A stretch of DNA of 64,000 nt from Strigamia acuminata (GCA_949358305.1 OX442317.1:1984001-2048000); one strand, 5' to 3'. Shown: positions 25,101 through 39,038, counted from the first letter of the stretch. A program made the numbers and translations. The notes: generated by a model not told the origin, from the sequence alone.

Positions 25101-28100
25101 CACCCGTCTCATTTTACCCGCTGGTCCTCATACTCGCAATAAGGGCGCCGTGTAACCAGTAATTACGCTCCACTGCTGCCGCTTACATTTTTCTCCCCCC
25201 GAAAAATCCACTCGCATTCCTTTCACGTTTGCAACCGAAAAGAAGCCATCAAAAATATCTAATAAAATTTTTTTTTTAACTTTTCATTTTTATTTTTATT
25301 TCTTTTTCTATACAAAAGGGTGAATTTCTGTCGCCCATTGTCATTGGATATTAGTAACAGGATGTTTACCGGTGTGTGAATATTGTTTGGGTTGCAGTTG
25401 CAAAGTTCAGTGTATTGAGGAGAAGGGGCATGCAAGGGGCCGAAGGGAGAGGGAGAAATTGTTCACGCTTGAATTCGCGTGGTTTGGTTTCCTTTGTGTT
25501 TCGGGGGACCTCGGTGCCCTCAACGTGTGTCTGGCAGGTATTTGGCATTGAAGTTGGAGCTGCACTGTGTGAATTAATTGCCAGATTGCTTTTGATGAGC
25601 TCAAGGGATTTGGGCGGGAAGAATAAGACGGCTGCCATTTTAGCAAATTTCATATTTTTTAAATCTTTAATTTCTCATTTTTATTTCTTTCCACTGTTTT
25701 AAGTCACATTGAACTGGAAATCTAATATTTTAAAGTTGTTTTTTTATCTATGAAATATATATCTATTATTTATTTTATTACTTAATTTTTTTTTTTTTAG
25801 CTTTTAAGTGAATAAAATGAAATGATAGCGGTTTAAATTACATTTTACGCTTGGTTTGTCATGTTTATAATTATAATTATCACTTTTTTGAGTTGATGCG
25901 TATATAAAAAAAAAGGAAAGAAAATTTCACCTGCTTCAGGTTTGGCAAAGTGAAAAACACGGTCGGAAACGAGGTTCCACGCTCTATTATTGTGACAAGT
26001 TAATTTGAACGAGCCCAATGTCGAAATGGTGTGAGCAAAGCCCATTTTCGCTCATGTGTGGGCGTTGCAGTCACTGCAGGCTAATCGATATCAGACACAT
26101 TCTCATTAATTGAGTAGCACACATAATCTTGATCCAACTGAGAAAAACCAAACTCAAATTAACTCGACCAGATTTCCAACTAATTTGCACCTACAACACT
26201 CTTCTCCCCACCCATCCATCCTTCCTTCCACCATCTTTTATTTTCTTTACATTTCATTTTTTTTCTCTTCTTTTTTATACTTCTTTCCTCTCATTTCCTC
26301 CCCCTCTCCGAGTCGCCCCTTTCTCATTCTCCCATCTGCTGAAGAAAACGGCCAGGGAAAGGGAGTGAAGTGGAATTACAGTGAGGATAATCCAAATCCT
26401 GTAAATTATCATTCACCCCCCTTGAATGGCCGCCCTACAGCTGCGAGGGAGCCTCGAGAGGCCATGGGCTCGACCATTTGCTTGTCGGGGTGAAGCAAAC
26501 TGGAGGTTCTGTGAAATGGGATGATGGGAAGTGGGAAGGGAAAAAAGAATGATTGAATTTTTGTTGAAATTTTTTTTATTTTTTTATTTCGTTTTCGTTT
26601 TCTTTATTGAAGAAATGTGTTGAGTTTGAGTTGATTTGAGGTTGTATTTTTGTTTGTAAATGAAGGAGAAGTGACATTTGAGCCTTGCGCCTTTGTGCGA
26701 GGCTGCAGGGCAGGGTCAGCAGCGAGGAGAGAAATTGGATTTCACACATGAATAGTTGGCCGAATAATTTGACAAGATGGGGAGGGAAGGGGGGATGGCG
26801 ACTGGGATTTTGTGGTAGCTACACTAACAGTGTATTAGTGGTTCGTTGCTTTTATCTGGATTTTTTGGCCGTTTTATATGGGAGAAATAAATTAGGGGAA
26901 AATATGGCTGTTTAGACGCTTGACAAATGTGTGTTTTGTATCAGTTTGGATTTATTTTGGGAGTTTTTTTTTTTGTTTTTTTATTTTTGAATGACTAGGT
27001 CGGTTTTAAAGCTTTTTATTTTTAAGTTTTGATTGATTGGTGTATAAAAAGAATGAAATTTCACTTTTTTTTTGGATTGTGCGAGGGAAAAAAGTGAAGT
27101 TTGGACTGACGGTCGTTAAAATTGATAAGGAAAATAATACGAAGTTGTATCAATTTATTTTCTATTTTTTAATGATGTATATTTGAGAGAAAAGCCACTT
27201 GGAGGAAATCAGGGCCGGTTTTTGGAAAAATGGCGAAATAAATCACATTAATAGACGATTTGCGGTGATAAAACGAAATAAACAAGTCGAAACTGAGGTT
27301 TCTTTGTTTCGAAACACTTAAATCAATTTTTTTTTCTTCTCACAAAACAACTTAAGCTGGTCTGCTAACATCCCCTTTGAAAAAGTAAGCAGATTATTAT
27401 AATCTCTATCTCAAATTGTGTTCCAGGCTGATACCACGCAAACAAGTCGCAAATTGGCAGCTTTCTTCGTTTGTCTTAACCTTGTCCACTTTTTAATGCA
27501 ATCTAACCTGAAGATGACCGATAGAAAGGGTCAAAAGCCAAAAAAAAAATATTTCTAAGTTTTCTTTTAATTTATTTTCTGTTTTTTCGTGCGTTGTTTA
27601 TTCAACTGAGCATGGAATAGCACATGTTGAAGCCTAGTGCCCGAAATGATTGCTGTATTTATCAGTTAAGTGAGGGAATTATTCACAATGCAAAGAAGCA
27701 AACCAACTGTTCTTCCTGTTTTGTGCTCAACATCCTTTGTTCTCCCAGCACGCACTTTTGAGTGAAAACGAGACGTCGGCCATATTGTTATTCGATAATA
27801 ATTCATCAAAATTGACCGAGTGCAAAAAGGGGGGAGACCGAGAGAAGGGAAGAAAATAAAGGAAGGAAAAAAAAAAAGAAAATAGGTCGGCGTAAAAGGT
27901 TCTGGTGTCGCGCTTTCACCCCCCTCCATTGAAGGAGGCAATTACTCTCTCAAGTCCAGTTGAGGTCAATTTAGAAATGACCAATTACTGCAAACTGATG
28001 GCCAACTTCAACGTTATTGTCTTTTTTACATTCCACCTCGAATTTGACCTTTATTACCCATATTTTCTCAATCTATTGTTTATTTCTTTTTGTTTGTTTC

Positions 28101-29026
28101 GAGAAAATGAGGTTGAGTGAAAAAAGGACGTCGGGAAAAATAAAATGGTGGGTGGTTTTGTAGTAGTGCGTTGGTGCCATAAGGATGTGAGTGGAGTGGC
28201 ATGGATGGTTGCTTGCAGCTGTATTGAATTAAAGTGTGTCATCCTTGCTTACCTTGTCAGTTTTGAACAGAAAAATGGCCGAAGGGATGGGGGATGTATT
28301 ATTTAAGGAGTTGTGGAGGAAAAGGGTTTATTTTGAATTATGGATTGTGAGTTTTTGTGACTAGTGTTTAGGAGATGGGGGGAAATGTGTTGTAAGTTTT
28401 ATAACGTGATGTAATTTAAAAATTTCCCTCTTTTTTGGTAAATATTTAATTTGGGTTAAAGTGACGGGTTTAAATGCATTTTTGAAGCATCTTTTATTAT
28501 TCATTGGGTTTAATTTTTTAGGGGTTTATTTTGTTGGGAAATAAGTCGAAAGTTTTTAGTTTTTTTTTTTTTTTTTAGAGGGGTGTTAAAGTCAGTTTTT
28601 ATTTGTTTTGAGAAATATTGTGGGGATAAATTACAGAGATAAAAATAAGTCTTCAGTTTTAATGGCGGGTGTTTTTTTTTTTTTTTTTTTTTTTAATTTT
28701 AAATGCTTCACGTAGGAAGTGGCATAGATCACAAATCACTAAAATTTGGCTGTTTTTTTCTTTCAAATTGTAATTAGAGCATGACATGTGTATTAACATG
28801 ATTAGAAATTTGAGGTTGCAATAGTAGGCCTAATCAAAAAAATAAAATTAAGTTATTTGAGTTCAAAAACTGTTCCAGCCACCAATAGCCCATTACAAAG
28901 TATACGGGAATACTGTTTGCTGTTATAGTTCATTAAACTTGATTAATAATGGGGATAAAATTTAAATTGCTGCAGCTGTAGCCCTAAAAACAAACTTTTA
29001 AAGTTGTTGTTAAAAAGTTGTGGAAT
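22136..29026 (+). other. Non-coding DNA
   Basis: No gene is supported. Poly-T is common (for example T23 at 28672-28694). A more GC-rich patch near 24170-24400 could be a regulatory element, but no conserved peptide or splice structure is visible there. Confidence 0.5.
28672..28694 (+). repeat. Poly-T run, 23 bases
   Basis: An uninterrupted T23 tract on the plus strand. Confidence 0.9.
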
Positions 29027-29326
29027 AATGAAAAACAGTTTTAGAAAATTGTGCAACAATGAAAAACTATTTTAGAAAATTGTGCAACAATGAAAAACAG
29101 TTTTAGAAAATTGTGCAACAATGAAAAACAGTTTTAGGAAATTATCTAACATTGAAAAACAGTTTTAGAAAATTGTGTAACAATGAAAAACAGTTTTAGA
29201 AAATTGTGTAACAATGAAAAACAGTTTTAGAAAATTGTGCAACAATGAAAAAACAGTTGTAGAAAATTGTGTAACAATGAAAAACAGTTTTCAAAAATTG
29301 TGCAACAATGAAAAACAGTTTTTAAA
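29027..29326 (+). repeat. 31-bp minisatellite, nine full units and a partial
   Basis: The unit starts aatgaaaaacagttttagaa and finishes aaattgtgcaac. Nine full units run from 29027 to 29306, one of them 32 bp, followed by a 20-bp partial unit. Most units differ from the consensus at none to four positions, so expansion was fairly recent. There is no stable open frame through the array. Confidence 0.9.
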
Positions 29327-29762
29327 GGGTACAGACAGCATTGTTGCCTTTTATTTTTTGTGACACGTCTTGCACAAGTTTTTTACACGAAGAAATTTCT
29401 AGTGGAATTCTCACATCCGTTCGTGAAATCACATTTATTCGAAATATGTGCCACATTATCATCATCTTCAAGTTCCATTCAACATAATTAAAGGCCTCGG
29501 TTGTTTTTTCAGGAGATATTTTTTTCCAACTCTCTTTTTCCCAACTATTCTCTCTCCCCCACCCTAGTCCCTAACCAACAGCTGTGCATTTTCCCAAAAG
29601 GAAGTCCTGACTCGTGCTGGCCACAAATCAGGATGTTTTCTTACTTGGTCGCTCTTGCAAAGTAGCATGAGATATTTTTTTTCCGCTCGAATATTTATTT
29701 AAAACTCGTTTATCAGTTTCATTTTTTTCCCTTTCCTCTTACTGTATACGTCCATTCTTTTT

Positions 29763-29786
29763 TTCTTCTTCTTCTTCTTCTTCTTC
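29763..29786 (+). repeat. (TTC)8 microsatellite
   Basis: Eight TTC trinucleotides in a row within a pyrimidine-rich stretch. Confidence 0.85.
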
Positions 29787-29931
29787 CCCTCTGAATATTT
29801 AACTCTGCAGGAGGTAGTTAGGTAATAGTGAGGTCAGTGAACAGAAAACAGATGGTGTCTAATGAATTTTAAATGTGTTCATTTGAAAGCAGAAAAATAA
29901 GACGGGTAGTTTTCAACATTTTTATCATTTA

Positions 29932-29941
29932 GTCACGTGAC
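29932..29941. promoter_or_regulatory. Extended palindromic E-box
   Basis: GTCACGTGAC is a perfect ten-base palindrome identical to the core recognised by TFEB/MITF-type bHLH-Zip factors. Only one copy with the full flanks was noticed; plain CACGTG occurs elsewhere in the desert. Confidence 0.25.
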
Positions 29942-32613
29942 ATCCTCTGCTGTTGACAGTGCAGAGATAAAGACAGACCAAGTTGTTGGTTTGAAGAGGG
30001 GGATATGTGCCCGTGGCATGTGCGCACCAAGGCCACCAGAGTGCTGTATTTTTAATCTTATCTTTGGCGTAGATTTATGAGTTTTTTTTAAGGGGGTGGG
30101 AAGGGGGGGACACTGGCCATTACGGACGAAAAAGATCAACCTAAGTTGCCACTCTTGTCTGCCATTTGTTCCTGTCTGCTCTTCACGAGATTAAACGAGC
30201 GTTGCCCAAGGCGTACAGTTTAATACGTGTAAAATGACATTGGACGCACCTTTTGTTTGATGGGGGAGAATGAAGGCATTCACGAAAAACAGATTTAATG
30301 GAAAATGGTGTAATGTTTAGACGGCAATATAATAGGTGCGTTTTCGGAAAAGTATGAAAAACTGTTTTTGAAATCTATTTTAGAATTGAATGCACCTATT
30401 GTTTCTGTACTGTGGTGGCACTAGGGCAGCGCCAATTTTGTTTAGTCTACTTCTTGTACCACATTACTGTGTCTTATCGTAGTTCGTCAATTAAGTTTTG
30501 AAAGTCACTTCTACAACTTGAAGTTGTACAAGAGTCGCCATTTTGTTCTAAGTTGTAGAAAACTAGAAATAGTGGGAACGCAAGAGTTTCTAAAAGTTGG
30601 GCATAAGAGTGACTCTCAAATAATAGCCGCGGCTGTAATTCCAGGCTGTTATTCGATAAATTTCAGAATTTTTATGCCGTATTTAATGTTCGTTACAAAC
30701 TTAGAACATTGGCTATTTGGAATAAGAACCGCGGCTTTTAATCGAAGAAATACAATAACCTTATACTCTAATTAGTTACTCGTGTAGAAAGAAATGGTTC
30801 GTGTTGCTGACTGAATAATTATTAACAAATTTTTTTCTGTTTGTTTCAAAATTGTATTTATTTGTGTCACGTGTTGGGGGACTGATAAATGAGGGGGGGA
30901 TGAGAAAATGGGGGGTAAGAAATGAAGGATTGTGCGAGTTTCTTTTGGCAGGCATTCATCCAGTGGCTGGTTAATGTGATGTGGTTGTGTGGTGTCGGAG
31001 GCCAAACCCCCTCAGCTGGAATTAATTATGAGTGCAGCACTCGTAGCACCCAAAGCATGACGAGATTATGTTAGTATGCGGCACAGACCTCTACAAGCTC
31101 CGCCTCCCATTCTTCTGCTAAGCCGAGAGGGAACGACAGAGAGGAGCTTCAACTGATTACTCGAGATGATGAAAGACAAGAGGCCTCATTGCCCGCATTT
31201 GTTTCGGCTTTTCAGACGCCCTCGTTCGTATTAAGAAGATCCGTTGACAAAAGGCGTGGAAAGCCGACTTTTCAAGGCCTTAATTTTGCTAGATTTATGT
31301 CCAACAATTTGTTACATTTTTTGATTGGGCCTCCGAATTAGGACTGTTTAATTTCGCGAGGTTTTTTTTTCTTGTTTTTGAAATTTTTTTTTTTTTCATT
31401 AAGTAATTGAGCGAGGTGCGAGTCGGAACTGGAAATTTTCGTGACCAGAAGTGCGAGGAAATTGGTCAATTTGGTTAAAAATTGGTGGGAAATTAGTTGA
31501 TGGTGCGTGTAGACTGAGCTTAAAAATGGTTTTTGTTCTCACGGGCTCAATTAAGTGTGAAATACGTAATGGTTTTGTTATTAAGGAAAACCGCTTGCCA
31601 GCTTAGCTCAGCTCAACTCAACACGGGTTCAGTGAGGAAAAGGCACAAAAAAATGTGTAATATTTTTATCGGTCAAAATATCTCTTTATTTAATCGTGTG
31701 GATTCTATTCGAACTCCGCCGAAACCGGTGGACGGATTTCAAATCCGAAAAGTGCATTCGAAACACTGGGATATCAGTATTAATATTAAAATGCCTTAAT
31801 CAATTACGGTTTGAATGTGTTAATTGACGGCAAAAATAAATAAATGCATTAGTTTCTTAATTTTTAGTGTTAATTATTCGTTTTCGAATGCATTCCTGAC
31901 TCCTGTCAGTTTGCGCGACTTCTCCGAAGCAATTAATCGTGTGATGCGAGGGTTACACGTAATGGTAATAAAATTGTAAGGAAAGCAGATTTTTCTGGTT
32001 TGATTTAAACACGGATTGCAATGCAATGACCGAGGAGTGTGAGCGATTGGATTTGCTGCATGAGTGAATTGAAAAGTAGTCCACTGCGCACCGAGAAGGA
32101 AGTTTAATGGGAAATGGATATTACTTTAGTGTGCATGGGTCAGCGCAGATGTAATTTGAAGATGATCTCGCTGCGAGGTTATCTTTGCTGGCGAGAACTT
32201 TATACATTCAGTTGACGCGTTTCAAAACGCGTCCACCTCTGGTGGCCAATATTTCACTGTTGAGGATGGTCGTGGCATTGCCCTCTTTGCATTTGTAAGC
32301 AAACCCTGAATTATAGAGCTCGGGTTCAAAGCGAAGGGTGCAAGGGTGTGGAAAAAGGAGGTGCACCCGTGCGATGGATGCAGGGCTTCATCTACTATTT
32401 ATTCCCGGCCCCCACATCCTCCCTACTCTTGGCACTGCAACTCGCCACGTTTCGTGTAATATTTGAGGGGAGGAAACACACTTTTTTTTCCGGAAGGGAA
32501 ATGTGTGGAATTGTAAATTGGTGACCAAGGGTGCGTGCTTGATTGATTGGTATTAGTGGTAATGTAAAGAACAAGTGAAATTGCACGTTTTTGAATGATT
32601 TTTGAGGTTAGTT

Positions 32614-33053
32614 TCAATTTTGGACGATTTGTTCTTCAAATTTTGAATGATTGTCTTAACTTTGGACGATTTTTCTCAATTTTAGGCTATTTTCTCAGTT
32701 TTAGACGATTTTTCTCAATTTTAGACGATTTTTCTCAATTTTAGACGATTTTTCTCAATTTTAGACTTTTTTCTTAATTTTAGACAATTTTTCTCAATTT
32801 TAGACGATTTTTCTCAATTTTGCACAATTTTAAACGATTTTTCCCAATTTCGGACAATTTTTCTCAATTTTAGACGATTTTTCTCAATGTTAGACGATTT
32901 TTCTCAATTTTAGACGATTTTTCTTAATTTTAGACGATTTTTTTCAATGTTAGACGACTTTTCTCAATTTTAGACGATTTTCCTCAATTTTAGACGATTT
33001 TTCTCAATTTCGGACAATTTTTATCAATTTTATCAATTTTTGACGATTTTTCT
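32614..33053 (+). repeat. 20-bp minisatellite, about 22 units
   Basis: The unit is close to ttttagacgatttttctcaa. The array spans about 440 bp. Units in the middle are near-identical, whereas both edges decay (for example cggacaattt variants on the right). Confidence 0.9.
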
Positions 33054-36000
33054 CTATTTATGAATTAAATTTTCATCGATTTGCAATTGCATTTTTTGCC
33101 CATCCACAGTGCACAGAGTCAAAAGCTTGACAAGATGGTGTTTAAATTTTTTATTTTTTTTCGATGTACTGGAAGCATCTGTTTGGTAAATTCAATTCTT
33201 CACGAATTATTCATTACACACCACACTCTAGGCATTTGGAATGTCTTCTCTTTAGGGGGTCAGACATATTATACTTGCAAGAAGCACTAACTTAATTTTT
33301 TACTTTACAATTTTTAAATTTTTTTTTTCTTTCTTGAAAACGTCTAGAACGTTATACGCGGCACCTCCATACATAAAAATTTACTTTGAACCGAGGAGAG
33401 GGAGAGGGGGAGGGGGAGGGGACACGAGAAGGGGAATTGAGCTTCGCCTGCATGGCTGCCTGGCTGCCTGGCTGCTTCTGCTTCCCTCACGCACTCGCAT
33501 TCATGATCCTTGGGAAGAAAACGGTGTCAGATGAGGACTATGCATCTCCACCAATCTCTTTGCTGTGCCTGCACAACCGAGAGCTATTCTAAGCCCCACT
33601 CGAGCAGGGGGCATTAATATTGAATGTACATCTGCTTGCCACTCGTGCCCACCTACCGAGCTGCCTTGCCGGGGTCTGAGCTAGGGGTTGGCGCGCCAGG
33701 GGACAACGTGCATGATGCCAACCAAATACGATAATATTGACAAAATGGTTTTTTTTTTTTTTTTAAATAAAATTTTTTTTCTGGCGTTTTAAAATTAATG
33801 TTTTCGAGTTATTTTCCGTTTAAGGGCGTTTGCGGCGCATAGGTTTTATGAAAAAATGGTTTTATGTTGCACTTCTTGGCTGTATATCGATCGAAAGGAG
33901 AATAAGTTTGCAGTCTGGTAGCATCTATTGGTTGAAGAGCTGCTTCCATTGCAGCGGTGAAGGGTTGTGCAAGAGTAGAATGGTTTTGTGTGTGTGGTTG
34001 GGTTTTGATGGTGTAGCGTTGGGTTGGGGTTGTTGACTTAGTGTGTTTGGGCCAAAAGGAGATTATTATGATTGCGATTATTGTTATTAGAACATCTCGT
34101 GCAAGCTGAGACTTGGGTTGTGTTTGGGGTGCCATAATTCATCTCTGCAGGGGATTCTTTATCTTCTTTTGGCCTCAGTTTTTGTGTGGGAGAGAAAGAG
34201 ATGGCTGGAATACCAGATAGATAGTTATGAGTGCTTTTAGTGAGCAGTTTATGACTGGACTTTTGCCAACGGATATTTTATATCGATCCATTGAATGCGA
34301 GTAGAAGTATGACAAGGTGGGACATGTCGTTCGCTCAAAGTAGAAAGTCAACGAGAAAAATTGCTTCTTTTTTTCTTTTTTTCTTTTCTTTTTCTTTTTG
34401 TTACAGGAAGAAAAGGATTTGGGTTTATTGTGTTGTTTTTGAATGACACGGGCAATGATTGAGACGCATTAAAGGCGGCAGTACACGAGAAAAAATTATG
34501 AAAAATTAATTTTCAATGACAAATAAAATTTATTTTTTTTAAATTTAATTTAAATTTTTATTTTTTAAATTTTTTTTTTAATTTTTGGATTTGTATTGAA
34601 AATTTGACGACAAAGCCACTTATTTACTGTACACTGGTTTAGGTTTACTGGAATTTAATAAACCCAGTTCAAATTTGATCAACTTTTCCCCGTTTAGTCT
34701 CCATCTCAGTGACGCCCAACTGAAAAGGAATAAAGACAAAATAAAAAGAAAGAAAAGGAAATCCTAGCTTAAAGAAAAACAAGAAAGGAAAGAAGAAGAA
34801 GAAGAAAAAAAAAGAGTCGACGGTAGTTGGCAGTTGGAAAAGCGAATCGTGACTTTCTTTGTGTGTATGGAAGGAAAGCAAAGCTAGGCAGGGGCAGCCC
34901 GCTCTCTCTTTCTTTCTCTCTTTCTCTCTCTTCCCCTTTTGCTTCATCTCCCTCACTCGCACGCCTTCGCTCTGTATCGATTTTAGTGCGGGCAGCTTGA
35001 GGAGAAGTGCTTGGGAGGTAATGCTGTAATTTTCAAGCTGGGGCTCCGAACGCATCAGTCGGATGTGCCAAGTCTGCTGAGTGCCTACTTTCCCCTCGCT
35101 CTGTTCCAACACTCCTCCGCCCCCTTCACCCTCCGCTTCCCCTTTCTCTTTCTCTTTCTCTTTCTCTCTATGGCGATATCAAGATGGGTTGTGGGCAAAA
35201 AGAAAAAGATTTCGACTTAGCTAAAAAGACTCAACTCAGATAAGTAAATTGCTACTGTGGTCGACGCTTGTAGTGCCCCCATTTTTTTTATATCTCGGCA
35301 GTTTGGATCTGCTACTACATTTTTTCTCTTCTTAATGGCCAAAAGGGTGAAGTTGTTTGTGGTTAATGTTGTGGTTTTTCTTTTGATTTTTTTTTTTAAA
35401 ATGGAATTAAAATTACGCGTGACATTTTATGGATATGTAAAACAGTTTGATTTATGGTATGATTATTATTATTATTATTATTATAGTTAACGCACAAAAG
35501 AAAACGACTTTTGTAAGAGAGAAAGGGGAAAAAATGTTCAAACATGTTTTTGTATGTGGGACTTGATTTTCTGCTCACGTTTCGTTGATCAGACGGGAAT
35601 CTGCCAGCAATTCCCTTCAGAGTATGGCAAAAATGGAGACGGGCAGTCGGATCAGACCCAGTGCAGTTGATGGGAAAGCTGAGACAGCAGAAAATCACTG
35701 TCTAGTTTTCTTCTTTTTTTCCCTCTCCTTTACTGCACACTGATCTGAAATCCTTATGTGGTGAGCTCAATGGCCTTTCACTTGTACCTCACCAGCTATA
35801 TTATTCCCATGATGATGAATGGCTCTGGCCAAGTTGAAACTACTAAGCAATCAGATAAAGTGTGCTATCAAGAACTGCATTGCCAGATAGCTCGAGTCGC
35901 TTCACTTTTTCATCCCCCTCGTCAAATCTCGATTGAAATATTTTAAACTTTTCCATTTTTATTTTTTTTTTAAGAAAAAGAAAAAATTAAATTTCATTCT

Positions 36001-38739
36001 GATGTTTTTTTAATTGACTTTTTTTTTTTTAAATTATTTTCCAGGAGTGGATTTATCAAGATATCTCAACTTGACCTCAGAAAAGGTAATCGTATTAATC
36101 TAATCTTTAATTAAAAGGGGGGAAATGAATTAGAGGAAGAACTAAAAAAAATATGTATATAAATAATGGAGTTTAAAATGAGTTGTTCGCATGTTGTAAT
36201 ACAATGGGAGTGCTTTCCAAGTGTTATCTTCTCAAAAAACGAGACAATGTTTGAGTCTTGTGAAAATTTCCACTCTCGAAGGTACTGGAGGAGGTGTTGT
36301 TGTGTCAGAATTGGCTCGCCTGGTTCCATGAAGCAGGCAGCCGTGCGTGGAGGCAGGCAAGGGAGAGAGAGGGGCGGACGAGGCACGAAACTGCTGCTGC
36401 ACCCATCACTCGTTGGTTGGGGGGGGGGGGGGAAGGGGGGGCGTTGGGGAGTCATGCTGAGAACCTCGTTGTAATAACACCATCTGTCTGCGCTGTGTGT
36501 TTGCCTGCTTTGTTGTAGCAGATGGTGAGAGTTGGGCATTCTTATCTGACAGTCTTGAGTAGAGGGGAAAAGACAAGGCACGTTTGCGGCCTCACTCAGG
36601 GACTGTTGGCCTCTGCTGGCGAGGGAGAAACCACAGTCATTGCTTGTTGTTGCCAGGCAGCCTTGTTGATGTTGATATGTGCCCACTGCTGCTATTAATC
36701 ATTTGTTTTTCAGGGTTTTGGTGCCATGTTCACTTGGTTTTGTGTCTTGTTAAATTTGTCTTTTGTTTGCTCGGACGTGTCGCCATTGGGTTTTGGTTTT
36801 TTTGTTTTGGTAATTGAAGGTGCTGAAGGGTTTTTGAGGTTTTTATTTTATTCCAGGCGCATTCAGAAAAGCGCAACTCGGTTGTGTTACGTCGTGCCGC
36901 ACAATTTGACGCGAGATTAACTCGTGTAGAATTCGTTCTGACCTTCTGGAGGGTCGTCTTAAGGTCGTGCCACGAGTTTGGTCTTGTTTCCAGGCGATTA
37001 TTGGACACTGGAAGTTATTTCTCGAGAATCCAAACTCGTGTTAAATACATTAAAATGCATTTTTACTTTTTGGATGGGTAAAAATTTAAATGAAACAAGT
37101 TAAAACCACTTGGCTGTTGGAATCTTAAGTTTTATGACTTGAGACGCATTAGGAGTGGGGCGGTGTCTGATTGCCTTCTAATTTGTTTGAGCGTTGTGTA
37201 TTCGTGAAATATTCTTGGCAAAGGGTCCCGAACGTAAAACGTGCAGTTGGTGAATACAAAAAGTGGGAGACATGCGCCAAAAATGCAATTGAGAGCATAC
37301 TTCCGTTAATTGTGTTGTTCAGTTTACACTTGCCATTTCCTCGTGTTTCCCACTCCACGGTCCAGACACAAGCGCAGCTCTGAACCGTGCCACGTGCAAA
37401 CAGGGGGACCCGTTTGGAGAGTGTCTGCAGTCTTCCTCTCAGCTTTTATGGAGAGTGCAGTCAAGCATGTGGAATTTCAGAGGGGGGAGATGCCTCCTCC
37501 AGGCAGCCACTTTCCAGTCACTTCTGTGGACAGGCCTTTGTAAGCTAACAAGTCTTCATTCACTGGACGCCCTTCGCTCTTTTTCTTTTACCTTTTTTTT
37601 ATTTTTTAATTTTTTTTTATTTTTTATTTTTTGGTTCTTTCGTAACCACAGCAAAATGCTTGTTGTCAGGATGGAGGAAAAGTTTGAGATAAGACGCTCC
37701 TTGGGGTTTTCTTTTCTGCTTGTCGTGTCACGAGGCTGGACAAACAGAAAACGGAAATGGGGAGATTTTTTTATTTTTCGGTTTACAAGATTTTCGTGGT
37801 TCTTTATGGACGAAATGGTTTTTTTTTTTAATTTATTTTTTGGTTTTTTTTTATTATTTTGAAATTGAATAAAAATGTTAACATAGGCGGATTTAAGAGG
37901 TCAGTGTATCGCACTAGGGCTTAGCGAATTCTTTTGTCGACTAAATGACGGATGACCAAGAGAGGAATGTTAAGCTGACGAGGTCGTTTGGGTGGATGAA
38001 GTGCACAATGGGAGAAGAAGGACAGTTTGCGGGCTCCATGAGGTGTAATCCGTGTCCCTTTTGAAACTGCGTTTGTTGATGAACAGATGGTCATGGGGTT
38101 TTGAAATCTTTTTTCAGGCTCTATTTCCTGCTTTTTAAAATTAGAAACGCAGGTTTTTATGGAATAAAAAGAGGATAAAAGTAAAAATAAGGTATTTTGT
38201 GATGACGTTGGTGATGAATATGGGGAGAAAATGGTGAGTAAAAATACATTTTTTGACTCCGAATGTGGATTTTTTATTTTTTGGTTTTCTTGAGATTTTT
38301 TTTCAGTTTTTATTTGCATTTTTCAATTAATTTTAGGTTTTTTTTTTATTTTTTTGGATATTTTCAGTTTTCTGTGCATTTTTTAGTTTTGTTTGCATTT
38401 TTTCAGTTTTATTTAATTTTTTAAAAACCAAATTCAATCATTTTTCATTAAATTTAAACGTCCAAACATGTTAAACCCATCGTGAGCAACAATTGCTTAA
38501 TGCAATTTGAAATTTGATTTCTTTTTATTCTTTCTTTAATCTTTTTTTTAAAAAAAAAATCCACCGTCTCGAGGCATCAAAATCTGAACGTGATGTTAGC
38601 AAGAGAAGATAATTATTGACTCCTCGTGTTTTCCGTGTCCATGCAAATCAGCGCCTCTCGTGACTCTAATGGCTACAATAACAGGCAAGATAAATGACTC
38701 GTCATTAAGTTTGAGTGCTTTGCCTGACTAGCACGTTCT
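33054..38739 (+). other. Non-coding DNA
   Basis: No gene is supported. The stretch includes a pyrimidine-rich patch (about 34890-35170), (ATT)n at 35462-35484 and a G14 run at 36419-36432. The longest ORF (36111-36686, minus) is proline- and serine-rich low complexity without a domain. Confidence 0.45.
35462..35484 (+). repeat. (ATT)n microsatellite
   Basis: About seven to eight ATT trinucleotides. Confidence 0.85.
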
Positions 38740-39038
38740 CAGTTCGCGCCCGGTATCTTGATGCAAAAATCATACTGCGCATCCCATTTTGCGCAGACGA
38801 TTTTCTAATTCCAGTTGTTATTTAGCAGTATTAAGCCTAATGTTAGGCCTAATAAATGTTAAAATAAAGTAAATAAAAGTAATTTTCAGTGTAGTACCAA
38901 AATATTGTTGTTTATTTACTTTACTTTATTAGGCCTAATATTGGGCTTAATACTGCTAAATAACTGGTATTAGAAAATTGTCTGCGCAGAATGGCATGCG
39001 CAGTAGGAATTTAGCATTAGGATACCGGGCGCGAACTG
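38740..39038. mobile_element. Palindromic MITE-like element, 299 bp
   Basis: The termini are cagttcgcgcccggtatc on the left (38740) and its exact complement gataccgggcgcgaactg on the right (ending 39038). Imperfect inverted symmetry continues inward for about 125 bp, with matched words such as tgcgcagac, attttctaat, tatttagcagtattaagc and taggcctaataaa. Only the centre is unpaired. It encodes nothing. This is the form of a foldback MITE derived from a cut-and-paste DNA transposon. I could not find a convincing target-site duplication, so the superfamily is unassigned. Confidence 0.75.

Larger units (their letters stand above)
29327..32613 (+). other. Non-coding DNA between two minisatellites
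   Basis: No gene is supported. Contents include (TTC)8 at 29763-29786, an extended palindromic E-box at 29932-29941, and an imperfect inverted pair around two agccgcgg-like words near 30627 and 30730 that may be the remains of an element. Confidence 0.45.

Noticed and set aside
30300-30780. Short inverted words (aataggtgc/gcacctatt and agccgcgg pairs) suggesting a structured RNA or element
   Set aside because: Arms are short and imperfect, ends cannot be defined, and no second copy was seen.
36111-36686. 191-codon minus-strand frame in the desert
   Set aside because: It is proline- and serine-rich, spans a poly-C stretch (complement of G14) and has no motif or splice context.
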